A stretch of 64,000 nt of DNA from Alcanivorax sp. (lineage in GTDB: Bacteria; Pseudomonadota; Gammaproteobacteria; Pseudomonadales; Alcanivoracaceae). The position numbers and the translations under genes were made by a program. This document shows, piece after piece, positions 18,301-26,275 of this stretch (its first letter is position 1; each line of letters begins with the position of its first letter). Where the stretch lies: NCBI RefSeq assembly GCF_017794965.1, contig NZ_CP051240.1:3162001-3226000 (forward strand), given 5' to 3'. The notes beneath the pieces were generated by a model. It did no database searches. It was not told the origin of the DNA and worked only from the letters and a program-made list of their open reading frames with translations.

Positions 18301-21300
18301 TCCAGCAACGTACCGGCACTGATGCTGGCCGGTGCCGTCACATCCTTGCTCAGGGTCAGTTGCGGCTCGGCAATGGTGAGTGCCGCCGTAGCGGAACTGG
18401 TCAGGGTGTTACCGTTGAAGGTATAGCTGGCCGTGTTCACAAAGCTGTCGCCGGCATTGCTGTCCGCGGTGTTCACCACTCTTGCTACAAGGGTAATTTC
18501 CGCCTGCTGTCCCGCCGGAATCTGGGTCAGGCTCAGGTCCACGTTCTGGGCCGCGCTGCCGTTGTCGGTCAGCCCGAACGCCGGGTCGTTGACGGTTGCC
18601 GAGACGAACTCCAGATCACTGTTCAGGGTATCGGTGATCTGCACATCGCTGAGCGCGGCGGACAGGGTCGCGCCGGGAACGGTGATGGTATATTCCACTT
18701 CTTCACCCACCACCGCCTTGGTGGTGGGCGTCACCAGGGTCTTCACCGGCACAGCCAGTGTGGCCGGATTGCTCATCACAAATTCGGTCACCGCAACCGG
18801 CGCATAACGCTGGCCACTGGTGGCGGGCAATGACCAGTACTCGGTAATTCCGGCGCCATGACTCCAGCTGGTGTTGGGAGGCGTATCGGTATGGAAACCG
18901 ATGTCGTAGTCGATGGTCAGCACACCGCCGGGCATCACCGGCACATTCAGTTTGATGCTGGTACTGCCGCCGCGCGTCGCCGGCGGGGTAAAGACAAAGT
19001 CAGCGGCCGCCAGAGGCGTGCCGTCGATGCTCACCACCGGCGTGGTCAGGGTGCTTTCGTCCAGCTCGTAGGCCACGTTGCCGCTGATCAGCAGATCATA
19101 GGCCGGTGCATCGCCGTTGTTCTGGGTCTCCAGCCGGAACGCCATGGTCTCGCCAGCCAGGTCCATGACGTTGTAGGGACTGGTGCGACCATTGCGCTCG
19201 GTCTTGACCACATCACTCATCAACGGCTGGTCAACGGTGATCCCCACCGTGTCCTGCATGCGGGCCGGATCCAGTGGCACCGGGTCGCCGCTCAGGGTGG
19301 CGTAGGAAAGGGTCACCGCATTGTCCAGCCCGAGGGTAGCCTGGTGCGCCAGCACGTCCTCGACCACCCGCGCGCGGTAAACCAGCACCAGGTCATTATT
19401 GGCAGAGTTGTTGTCGTTGGCGTTGCCCACATCCCCCAGACTGAAAGTCACCGTCTGCCCGCTGGTTGCATCACCGGCCACCGACGGCGCACCCAGCGGC
19501 GCATGGGTAAAGGGATAAACCGGATCAAATGGCGCGGCATTGTCACCGTTGACGGACACGATCCGGTCGAACGCCATACCTGCGGGAAGCACATCGGACA
19601 ACACCACATTACGGGTGGTGCTCTCGTTCAGGGTCAGGGTGAGCTGATAATCCAGGCTATCGCCTACCCGCAATCGGCCGTCGCCGCCGAGACTGCCATC
19701 GGCTGCCCAGGTGTCCACCAGGAACGCCTTGCTGACCGCCGTGTCATCGGAAGAATCGGCAGTCGTGACCTGGGCGGAAATACAGTAATCATCCGGGGCA
19801 GTAATCGCCGGACAGCCGGCACCGGTACGCTCGTAGACACTGACATCCTGCAGTGAGGTCCAGTCCGCGTTCATGCTGTTGGTAAAGGTGCCGCCGGGAA
19901 TGCCGATCACCACACGGTAGGTAAGCACCAACTCCTGGCCAGCAGGTAGATCAAGACTGCCGTCCGCATTATCACGACCCCAGATCCACTGGCCACTGCC
20001 GCCATCGGCAGGGGCACTGACAAAGCCGGCCACGGCGCTGCCGTTGATGGTGGCCGTCGGGGTAAAGCTGCTATCCAGGGTCAGGCCCGTGGGCAGGGTG
20101 TCAACGATGTTCAGATCATAGGCGGTGGCATTGCCGTTATTGTTCAGGGTAACGGTGTACTCCAGTACCGTCCCCCCGGTGAGCTGGCCACCACTGATGT
20201 TGGTGTAGTTCTTGGTGGCAGACAGATCCGATTCGATGGCGCTCACCAGCGCCGTGCTGTCATTCAGGGTCGGAGCCGGCGCACCGGTCTGCCCATGGGT
20301 GTAATTCACCTGTACCCCATTACCGAGTGTGTCGCCACGGTCGGTATTGAGGTCGTTATTGATACGCCCGTAGTAGGTGATGCGAATCTGCGGATTCAGG
20401 GTGGTGGTGCTCAGATCATCTTCCGTGGCGGTGACCACCGTGCCCAGATCCCACAGCACCGCCCCACTGGCGCCGTCCACCGGCACCGCATTCATTGCCG
20501 CTTCGGAAGGCGCAGCACCGTTGATGCTGGCGATACCGGTAAAGTCGTAGGTGATATCAAAGTCAGCGTTATCGGCCAGCAGGTAGCTGACCGCACCACT
20601 ATTCAGGAAATCCTGGATTTGCAGGTTCTGGGTGGTGCCTTCCGGCAACAGGATATCCAGCTGGAAGGCCTTGTGGGCACCGATCTCGGGCGCCATGGCC
20701 GGGTCCAGATCGGTCTTGGTCAGGGCCAGCGGCCCCACGGTGGCCTGCACCGTATTACTGATCGCTTCGTAGTCGTTGGGGGCGGTGGCCGAGCTATCCA
20801 GGGAACCGATACGCTGGCCATCGGCCGCGCCATCCGCACCGATCTGGCCGGTGCTGTTGAGGGCAGTGCCTTGCCCCGGCAGGGAGGTCCAGTCTCCCCG
20901 CACCAGGTTCTGCAGCATTTGCAGCGGCTGGACCGCATCATCTACCCGTACCTGGAAAGTGAAGGTGCGGCTGGCCCCTGGGGCCAGCGGGTTGGCAGGC
21001 TGCCACACAAACACCGGGCGGTTTGGGCCATAGGTGGTGGTGTCCACCACATCCGGCGGATCCGTTCCTGATACGCTACCGGCGATAAAGGTCATTTCAC
21101 TGTCGAGCAGATCTTCCCATACCCGCAGGTTGTAGGCCGGCGCGGTGCCGTTATTGGTCGCGGTAATGGTGATATCCACCAGGTCACCGCCGTCCACCGG
21201 CTCTACCCAGACCTTGTCCAGGCTCACGTCAGCTTCCTTCACCTCAACGGCCACTTCATCAAAGGTCAGCACCACGGTGGCGCCGCCCTGATTCTCATAG

Positions 21301-24300
21301 CTCAACTGGGTGGTGGTGGCAGGAAAGCCATTGGTCAGGGTGGTGCCATCATTGTTGCCCGCACTGTTATCTACCCGGGCAATAAAGGTGAGCGGAAATT
21401 CGAAACGGCTCTGGCCGGCAATCACGGACGTCAACGTCACATCACCAAAATCCCAGCGCACCTGAGTGCCACTACAGGACGGAGTAATGGGCGGCACCGG
21501 AGTCAGGTCAGGACGCTTGAAGCCCGCCGCAGCATAGGGCGGCTGACTGAGATCAACAACCGGGGCTTCGGCACAGGTCAGTCCGGCTGGTAATTGGTCT
21601 TCCACAACCAGATTGCGCAACACGGCCACCGGCAGTTCTGCCAGCAGGCGATACTCGATTTCCTCGCCCGGGGTCACTTCCTGGGGGCTGCCCTGCCCCA
21701 ATGGCGTCTGCGACAACCGCAGGATTTCCTTGGGCTGGGTGAGCAGCGGAATGATCTCGATAGCCGCATCCGCTTCAGCACTGTTGTATTGACGGGCACC
21801 GCCCAGTTCGCCGTTGCCCGGCGTGGTAACGGTCTGCTGGCCATGTTCGTTGGCGCTGCCTTCCAGGCTGTCATAGAGCGAGCTGAAGCGGTTGGTCAGC
21901 ACCTGCTGCGGCGCAGCCCGTTCATCCGGGTCCACCCGGTAATACAGCTCCACACTGCTACCGGGTTCGATGCGGCGCAAACCTGTGCCATCCACGCCGT
22001 GCAAATGCGAGAAGGTGATCACTGCCGGGGTACCGTTGAGCACCACGTTGTCTGCCACGCTACCTTCACCGTCCGTGTCAGCCCCATCGACCAGACCATC
22101 ACCGTCGTTATCCAGACCGTCGGTGGCAAAGTCCACCACCAGCATCAGGTCGCTGGCATCCAGATTGTCGGTGAGTTCCAGATCGTAGGCTGGCGCACGC
22201 GGCTGGCCATCATCGGCGGCGCGGTTGCTCACCGTGAGACGGAAAATATAGCTGTGAAAGGTATCCCCTTCGTCCGTCAGGTCCACCCAGTTGCTACAGC
22301 CCGGACCGGCACCATACAGGGTTTCGTTACACACCTGTTTTTCCACTTCAATCAGCGGCTCGGTGACGATCACATCCGCGCGCCGGATCGGCTCTTCCGG
22401 GTAACCGGTGGTGGTGCCCTGTGACAGACTGCCCTCGGCACCGATCAGGCCGCTACCCAGGGTGTAGTTTTCCTGCAGCTGGGTGTTCTCGTTGAAGAAC
22501 GCCGCATCAAAGGTGGAATCCAGCACATTGGTGCGGTTGGCCGCATGCACATTGGGCGCATTGCGATCATCCTGGGGCTTGTTCAGGATGCGCGTCACGG
22601 TATCCAGGATGAACCACTCATCCGCCACCTCGATACGGGTACTGTCCGGTACATTGAAGCGCCAGCCAAACTCCCCTTCCTCCAGCGGCGAACGCGAGAC
22701 ATCCCTGGTCACACCCGTGATCAGCGAGGTGGATTCCAGGGTGTAGTCGGTATTGGATATATAGCTCTGACCATCCGGCACCTGATCACGTACCTGGATG
22801 TTCTGAACCGAGATGAAGGAAAAACCCGGGGTCTCGAAACCGAACCAGCCGCCGGTTTCGATCTTCCAGGTACACTCTTCGCCAATCTGTACCCGTTCAC
22901 GGTCTTTGGCCTGACCGCTGGCCGGACCGTCGTAGCTCACATCCGCCACGTTTTCATTACAGGTACCCACCAGATCCTTGATCAGGTTGAAACCTATGAC
23001 CCTCGCCCAGTGAGTATCCAGCGAGTAGTTGTTGCCACGGTCGATTTCGCCATCGCCGCGCAGGTTGTCGGTCCCGCCCGGAGCCGGGAACCACAACGGC
23101 AAGCCTGCGCCAGTGGCATTGAGACCATTGGCGGTAAAGATTTCCCCCACCACATCGGCACGGAAGGTCAGATCATCTTCAGCAATCCCTGCCGGGTCGT
23201 TGGTCTTGATGACCTCGAAATCGTAGTTGACCGTTTGCCCGGGGGACACGGGAGACGGCGCATCACAGCGGTAGACCGTGGCCGTGGACGGAATCGCCAC
23301 CGGATCCACCCAGGTTTTCCAGGGTGCAGGCTGGATGGGGCTGCCAGACACGGGCACCACCGAACACTGTCCCGGCGAGCTCACGATTTCCATGGTGGCG
23401 CCGAAGGTCACAAAGGCCTGGAAGTCTTCAGCGTCATGACCACCGTTGTTGGTCAGCATGACTCGCAGCGGCAGACGCTGGTTCCGGTCATTGGTGAGAA
23501 TAAAGGTCTGGCCATCAATATTGATATCCAGATCTTCCGGGTCCGCCGGCACCTGTCCGCGATCCTGATCGGCAATCGCATAGTTGTTCAGACTGTTGCC
23601 AGTCATGCTGCCGTCATTGTTGTTGCCGCGCAGGTCATACTCCTGCAGCCCCTGTGCCGCACAGAGCGTACGGAACTGCACGTACAGACGATTCTCCAGG
23701 TCAGGCACCTTGGAGGGATCGGTGTTGGGTTCCGGCGAGGAGATCACATCCTCTTCCAGCACATCCAGGTTGGCTGACAGGTCATAAAAGTCTGGATCGA
23801 TCAGCACGACACGGAACTGGAAGGTCAACTCGTCACCATGGCGCATCAGGTGCCGATCTTCTTCCGCCTGATCTGCGTCGCTGTCGATGGTGGAACTGGA
23901 CAGCCGGAACTCCGGTGCTGTGTTGTTCAGGTAGGTGGTGGAATCACCGCCGTTGAGTGGCAAGCCACCGGCCCGGTTGATCCATTCCAGGGTATCAATA
24001 CGTCCTTCGTAATTACCGTATAACTGCGACTCAGCCACAATCTGCGGGGTGAACGTGGGATCCATGACATATTCAGGGGGCAACACGTCGCGCAGGTGCC
24101 AACTGTCTCCCTGATCAAAGTAGACCGTACCGCGCCCTTCATTGCGCAGGGTGATGGTCATCAAGCCACGCGCACCCACTGGCTGCACACTATCCAGACC
24201 GGTGAGACGACGCTTGACCCGCAAGCCGATATTGCTGCCACCACCATCGGTTTCGCCGTAACGGGTATACATATTGGCGTCACCGGTGTCGCTGGCGTTC

Positions 24301-25514
24301 AGGCCACCAGGGCCCGGCTGCGCCTCACAACCGTACTCCACATCCTGCGCATCATTCTGCAGCCAGCCCTGACGACAGGACGCGTCGTTATAAATCTTGC
24401 CCACCATGTAGATGTTGATGTTCTGGCCAGGGTTGGCATCCACCAGATCCCCATTCTCATAGGGAAGATTGTCGTCGCCAGCGCCGAACGGTGGCTCCAC
24501 CACGTAGTTGTTCAATGGATTTCCCAACGCAATACTGGTCGGCTCACAGTCCCCGGGCATGCCCGCACCGTTGTTTGCCGCCACGGTATTCGCAGATCCC
24601 TGGGACGCACAGATGTGGGTAATTTCCATCAAATCCGCATCGCTGATCACATCATCCAGGCGCAGATCCTGTACCGGCGCATTACCGTTGTTGCGGATCC
24701 GGATGCGCCAGACCACATCATCATCATTGTGGCCGTATACCGTGTCACTCTGGGTGGATTGGCGCTGACCCGCATCGTAGTTCCAGCCCCACTTGGCGAT
24801 ATCCAGGTTGGGAGAGCGATAATCCAGGGTTTCATTACGATTAAAGGCGCCTTCGTTATAGGGGTCGGTTTCCCAGCTCCACCCTCCGGGAAAGCTCCAC
24901 TCACGATCCCACTCCAGCGCATTGGTGGCCGAGCAATTGTCCTGCATCTCAAAGTCGACCAGGCGCGCACTGACGTTCTTCGAAGCGAATTCCAGCCCCT
25001 CCGGGTTAGAGGGACGGTGTACCGCGATACGCACCCGCAGGGTGTTGGCCCGTCCGATGCCACCACCGTTCTCACGGTTGTTGCTGGTGTTATTGTTCAG
25101 CGTGGGAAGGTTGGTGACTCTGACAACATTTCCGGATTGGGAGACAGAGCCGCCACTGGTGAATCCACCACCATTAAAACTGTACGACACTTCCGGCACC
25201 CCGCCACCGCCGCCGTACCACAGCTGCAGCCCGGTGGAGCCGAGATCGAACTCGATCTCGATGTCTTCCATATCAGGGTCACTGGTACCGTCCCCGCCAT
25301 CCATAAAGGGGTTGCGCACCTCCGCGGTCATGTAGCCATAGCCGCACAGTTCGCAGTAGTTCAGGTTATTGTTCCCGACAAAGTCAAAAAGCTGCGGCGA
25401 TCCCTCCCGGGCATAACACTGCGCCCAGAGTTGACCTGACACTGCCAGCAACACGGCCACCCCCAGCCCCCGCGCCAGCAATGCCGCGGGATGCCCCAAA
25501 CAGGCAGCAGCCAT
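12318..25514 (-). CDS. Giant secreted DUF11-repeat protein (about 4,398 aa)
   Basis: Predicted surface fibre. With ATG 25514 the protein begins with a signal peptide (h-region LGVAVLLAVSG, cleavage after LWA); GGGG lies eight bases upstream. The frame extends to a GTG at 25601, but that start has AAGG directly against it. After a Cys-containing N-terminal domain of about 230 residues come roughly 19 DUF11/TIGR01451-type modules, recognisable by YTVTLNNNG...AYDL, then D.LP.G and W.LG lines. An SdrD-B-like domain follows near residue 3780 (WHDEDFDNIFDATEQPL), then a last DUF11 module near 4060 and a second SdrD-B-like domain near 4205 (DDTNMNGYQDDGEAGL). A degenerate OmpA-like domain closes the protein (about 4305-4390). 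Several Asp-rich DxDxDG loops could bind calcium. No LPXTG, RTX or haemagglutination motifs are seen. It is coupled to the downstream barrel gene. Confidence 0.88.
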   Translation of the reverse strand: MAAACLGHPAALLARGLGVAVLLAVSGQLWAQCYAREGSPQLFDFVGNNNLNYCELCGYGYMTAEVRNPFMDGGDGTSDPDMEDIEIEFDLGSTGLQLWYGGGGGVPEVSYSFNGGGFTSGGSVSQSGNVVRVTNLPTLNNNTSNNRENGGGIGRANTLRVRIAVHRPSNPEGLEFASKNVSARLVDFEMQDNCSATNALEWDREWSFPGGWSWETDPYNEGAFNRNETLDYRSPNLDIAKWGWNYDAGQRQSTQSDTVYGHNDDDVVWRIRIRNNGNAPVQDLRLDDVISDADLMEITHICASQGSANTVAANNGAGMPGDCEPTSIALGNPLNNYVVEPPFGAGDDNLPYENGDLVDANPGQNINIYMVGKIYNDASCRQGWLQNDAQDVEYGCEAQPGPGGLNASDTGDANMYTRYGETDGGGSNIGLRVKRRLTGLDSVQPVGARGLMTITLRNEGRGTVYFDQGDSWHLRDVLPPEYVMDPTFTPQIVAESQLYGNYEGRIDTLEWINRAGGLPLNGGDSTTYLNNTAPEFRLSSSTIDSDADQAEEDRHLMRHGDELTFQFRVVLIDPDFYDLSANLDVLEEDVISSPEPNTDPSKVPDLENRLYVQFRTLCAAQGLQEYDLRGNNNDGSMTGNSLNNYAIADQDRGQVPADPEDLDINIDGQTFILTNDRNQRLPLRVMLTNNGGHDAEDFQAFVTFGATMEIVSSPGQCSVVPVSGSPIQPAPWKTWVDPVAIPSTATVYRCDAPSPVSPGQTVNYDFEVIKTNDPAGIAEDDLTFRADVVGEIFTANGLNATGAGLPLWFPAPGGTDNLRGDGEIDRGNNYSLDTHWARVIGFNLIKDLVGTCNENVADVSYDGPASGQAKDRERVQIGEECTWKIETGGWFGFETPGFSFISVQNIQVRDQVPDGQSYISNTDYTLESTSLITGVTRDVSRSPLEEGEFGWRFNVPDSTRIEVADEWFILDTVTRILNKPQDDRNAPNVHAANRTNVLDSTFDAAFFNENTQLQENYTLGSGLIGAEGSLSQGTTTGYPEEPIRRADVIVTEPLIEVEKQVCNETLYGAGPGCSNWVDLTDEGDTFHSYIFRLTVSNRAADDGQPRAPAYDLELTDNLDASDLMLVVDFATDGLDNDGDGLVDGADTDGEGSVADNVVLNGTPAVITFSHLHGVDGTGLRRIEPGSSVELYYRVDPDERAAPQQVLTNRFSSLYDSLEGSANEHGQQTVTTPGNGELGGARQYNSAEADAAIEIIPLLTQPKEILRLSQTPLGQGSPQEVTPGEEIEYRLLAELPVAVLRNLVVEDQLPAGLTCAEAPVVDLSQPPYAAAGFKRPDLTPVPPITPSCSGTQVRWDFGDVTLTSVIAGQSRFEFPLTFIARVDNSAGNNDGTTLTNGFPATTTQLSYENQGGATVVLTFDEVAVEVKEADVSLDKVWVEPVDGGDLVDITITATNNGTAPAYNLRVWEDLLDSEMTFIAGSVSGTDPPDVVDTTTYGPNRPVFVWQPANPLAPGASRTFTFQVRVDDAVQPLQMLQNLVRGDWTSLPGQGTALNSTGQIGADGAADGQRIGSLDSSATAPNDYEAISNTVQATVGPLALTKTDLDPAMAPEIGAHKAFQLDILLPEGTTQNLQIQDFLNSGAVSYLLADNADFDITYDFTGIASINGAAPSEAAMNAVPVDGASGAVLWDLGTVVTATEDDLSTTTLNPQIRITYYGRINNDLNTDRGDTLGNGVQVNYTHGQTGAPAPTLNDSTALVSAIESDLSATKNYTNISGGQLTGGTVLEYTVTLNNNGNATAYDLNIVDTLPTGLTLDSSFTPTATINGSAVAGFVSAPADGGSGQWIWGRDNADGSLDLPAGQELVLTYRVVIGIPGGTFTNSMNADWTSLQDVSVYERTGAGCPAITAPDDYCISAQVTTADSSDDTAVSKAFLVDTWAADGSLGGDGRLRVGDSLDYQLTLTLNESTTRNVVLSDVLPAGMAFDRIVSVNGDNAAPFDPVYPFTHAPLGAPSVAGDATSGQTVTFSLGDVGNANDNNSANNDLVLVYRARVVEDVLAHQATLGLDNAVTLSYATLSGDPVPLDPARMQDTVGITVDQPLMSDVVKTERNGRTSPYNVMDLAGETMAFRLETQNNGDAPAYDLLISGNVAYELDESTLTTPVVSIDGTPLAAADFVFTPPATRGGSTSIKLNVPVMPGGVLTIDYDIGFHTDTPPNTSWSHGAGITEYWSLPATSGQRYAPVAVTEFVMSNPATLAVPVKTLVTPTTKAVVGEEVEYTITVPGATLSAALSDVQITDTLNSDLEFVSATVNDPAFGLTDNGSAAQNVDLSLTQIPAGQQAEITLVARVVNTADSNAGDSFVNTASYTFNGNTLTSSATAALTIAEPQLTLSKDVTAPASISAGTLLDYSVQVTAATGANAADAHDLTLTDTLDIGLVYEAGSASLGDPDTITGDGINTPQVLTWNVATLAEGDNLNLTYQAAVQDSVGAGQTLNNTLVLRWTSLAGSSAFERTGSETPAFNDYVATDSSQVATTDSTAFSKQVVSDTYLPDDDGILRVGDRVNFALQVALQEGSHTDLVVTDTLPAGMAFEQVVSVDQFGTAGTLAAPAVSGQTVTFDIGDITNPVDGDASNDVYVITYQARVLNLDALNQQPLVQTLANSAELAYTLVSGPVTPVPATASIAVHQPFLEVSAVNVTSATGADAVVTAGEGVTYTVDIQNNGQAPAYDVQIQDVLPAGLRVAGVTTQSIELLSGAALPVQAPGFDPLTGLAQWDLDGAADAWTIPAGDTLRLVYTAQADADLGASLTLDNSVLVNLYFSFDNGDVPTDGDAAEREDYGPTAPLSASLTSPGAGALEKAITQPEAEIGVPFTYQIRVPAVAENIALSDVHVLDDLSSSAAVLAFSEARYSLDGGTSWAAMSNQGTATALDLVDQASGDGVDVPASGQMLVELTVYLQDDPANVAGLTFNNTARYSYGSFAGDTATLADTSEDMTIVEPSLVMTKDGPATLAYGTPGLFTLSVQNTDTVATARDITVTDYLPTLAEGGMCDVPPVVTDVSIYESDATTLVNTLAESTDYTLSFTPGEPCALVINGVSATAALGPEQILVVSYEAQLDQDTPTDANLTNFAAATQWFSAEDTSPARRTYDHDLQQVIEDVADPQDYHTLTPVLPSMQVDKTVSVQVDADGDGQASPGDTLRYVIDVTNTSAASLTGFSMVDDLGALNAGEWFEAGSLVMASLPPGSSDNSDPVGGTNGQGQVDIRDLNLAAQGEAGDAIQLAFDITLVAVMDDATEVLNQGQVEFLGNPLQLTDDPALGGTEDPTAITVNSAPQMRVQKVSADISADPAVLEPGETLRYTLTVTNIGNEDARDVFLRDAIPQYTSYLPGTTTLNGNPVADPAAGMSALESGMLVNAPVDAAPGVMLANTLAPADHVATVTFDVQVDSDAIPGTLIANQGFVVGTGNGGTDFMEQPSDDPATPALNDPTVDIVGNLPLLDVQKTVVLANDLNANNAPDPDDTLLYTFTVTNTADQPATNVMLTDLIPANTTYVPASTTLNGAAVADLSGASPLVSGMQVNSMGDVAGTVAANSTAEVTLQVTINTGTANGTVIVNQGTMSSEELPDELSDQDGIDSNGDQPTEITVGEAQQLAIVKNVVVVGGGAVMPGSELEYTVQVANVGTVPATQVIIQDDLSWLASMGTFVTNSATLNGGVAGVTEGTLLVADYGMAYGDLAPGANALLRFRVTLDSAIPWESIVSNTGDVYWNNNTQMASSTVDVQVGAIPGTATLSGALWHDEDFDNIFDATEQPLVDWEVQAWQNNVMLRSTVSGADGNYSVIGLPMTQPGETYELRFVAPGASSTTAPLGYTDSDPAFTDGLQVITDITAAADSLVADLNLPIDPNGVVYNAITREAIAGATLTMVDGAGNAIADSCFDSPAQQGQVTLVSGFYKFDLNFSGASCPSGQDYRIVVTPPAGAFTGGESAVIPPLTGEQTTAYDAAACSDDALATTAECEAQISAAVPPSSVAAGSPLTGYYLNLMFAGTTPEDSQIYNNHIPLDPELSGAVTITKSASVVNVSRGEFVPYVIRINNNFGSDLSDLAILDSFPAGFKYVKGSARLGDQAVEPEVDGRNLIWRDLDLNASGQYALKLLFIVGSGVAEGEYVNRAQVFQARTSRARLANSAAVSGEAQATVRVVPDPDFDCSDVIGKVYDDTNMNGYQDDGEAGLPNVRAVTARGLIVTSDQYGRFHITCAVVPNELRGSNFILKVDDRSLPSGYRMTTPNPLVRRATRGKMIKFNFGAALHRVVRLDIADPVFEKGSTEMRLQWASRMPLLMEQLEGKPSILRIAYMAEREDEGLVDDRLKAIRKRVARKWAELGNDNELVIETEVFWRTGAPLKGGGK

Positions 25515-25618
25515 CGTGTTTACCCCAGCCACGAAACTGCGGAATAGAATGAATATCGAGTTCAATTGATATGTTCTTCTTGACTTAATAAGTTTTAACA
25601 CCCTTTAAGGGCATTTTT

Positions 25619-25648
25619 TGATTAGGAATATATTCGTATAAGTTTGAA
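25619..25648 (-). promoter_or_regulatory. Candidate promoter of the giant-protein gene
   Basis: On the minus strand TTCAAA (25643-25648) and TAATCA (25619-25624) are spaced by 18 bases, in the most AT-rich part of the region and about 105 bases from the ATG at 25514. The boxes are weak matches, so this is only a candidate. Confidence 0.25.
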
Positions 25649-26128
25649 CCCAATACCGTGAATCCCCTCGCATCTGTCCGCTCGATCTACGAAGAAAGCG
25701 TGACCCGCCTCATAAAAATGCAAATCCACCCAATGCCTCCATTGTTTGCCTCTCTCATTGAGGGAGCCTGTTCCAAAAAGGGAGCGAAGAGGTGCATACC
25801 AAGCTTCAGGGAATAGCCCGCTTTTCTTACTGAACGCTACGCCCTCTGTGGTAAACCTGTATTCAGCAACGGCTATCCCGCCGCCAGCGACGCGCCTAAG
25901 GAAAGAGGGAATTGAATCCACTGCTGTGCCACAGTTTGTATCTGCTTGTCTGAGTTGTGCGGGCCGACATTCCGGCAGGGGATCTCGTGATATGAAGGCA
26001 TAAATTGGCGGCGAGCCAGTTTTTAAGATGCCGCCACCCAGCTTCCGTAGATTCTTCCTGGGTAGACGCTTGCTTGCAGGCGAAGACGTGTTCGCAAGGG
26101 CCGAATTCGCTTGCAAGCAAGCTCCCAC
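25622..26128 (-). CDS. Doubtful open frame, possibly a gene remnant (168 codons)
   Basis: The frame opens inside a REP sequence, so the listed start is unlikely. The last 90 residues (for example GIAVAEYRFTTEGVAFSKKS and RHWVDLHFYEAGHAFFVD) look more protein-like than the usual shadow frames of this genome, and base composition is lower in GC than the neighbours. No ribosome site or family is recognised. It may be a decayed gene or chance. Confidence 0.2.
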   Translation of the reverse strand: MGACLQANSALANTSSPASKRLPRKNLRKLGGGILKTGSPPIYAFISRDPLPECRPAQLRQADTNCGTAVDSIPSFLRRVAGGGIAVAEYRFTTEGVAFSKKSGLFPEAWYAPLRSLFGTGSLNERGKQWRHWVDLHFYEAGHAFFVDRADRCEGIHGIGFKLIRIYS

Positions 26129-26131
26129 AAA
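26062..26131. repeat. REP-like inverted pair upstream of the giant gene
   Basis: GACGCTTGCTTGCAGGCGAAG (26065-26085) is followed by the inverted TTCGCTTGCAAGCAAGCTCCCACA (26106-26129). The consensus TGTGGGAGCTTGCTTGCAAG is the same as at 47043-47103. Confidence 0.75.
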
Positions 26132-26217
26132 GGAAGAGGGCCCTATCCCAAAGAGGAGCCTGAAAATGTGGGACAGCTGTGGATTGAATCGGGCTTTTCT
26201 CGTGAATCGTAATGAGC

Positions 26218-26246
26218 AAAAAAAACGCCGCCCGGGAAGGCGGCGT
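26218..26246 (-). terminator. Terminator of the Glt/Agl-like operon
   Basis: On the minus strand an 8-bp stem ACGCCGCC/GGCGGCGT with six-base loop is followed by a run of eight T. It lies 30 bases after the stop of the AgmX-domain gene, so the giant gene further downstream needs its own promoter or readthrough. Confidence 0.88.
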
Positions 26247-26275
26247 CATAAAACAACGCTCAAACCAGAATCAGC

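Larger units (their letters stand above)
25515..26216. other. Gene-poor leader upstream of the giant gene
   Basis: About 700 bp between the motor operon terminator and the giant gene. The part next to the gene (25560-25660) is AT-rich and contains the palindrome CCCTTTAAGGG, so promoter and regulatory sites of the giant gene should lie here. The distal part carries a REP pair and a weak open frame. Nothing else is recognisable. Confidence 0.6.

Noticed and set aside
12288..25439. Many long plus-strand open frames opposite the giant gene (for example 13548-15596, 22545-23777, 24096-25439).
   Set aside because: They are His/Arg/Gly-rich translations in the shadow of a codon-biased, continuous minus-strand gene with recognised domains, and lack ribosome sites or family motifs.
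12318..25514. An RTX/type I-secreted adhesin or a two-partner (haemagglutinin/CDI) exoprotein.
   Set aside because: No GGxGxD nonapeptide repeats, no haemagglutination TPS domain, and no ABC exporter or FhaC-type partner are adjacent.
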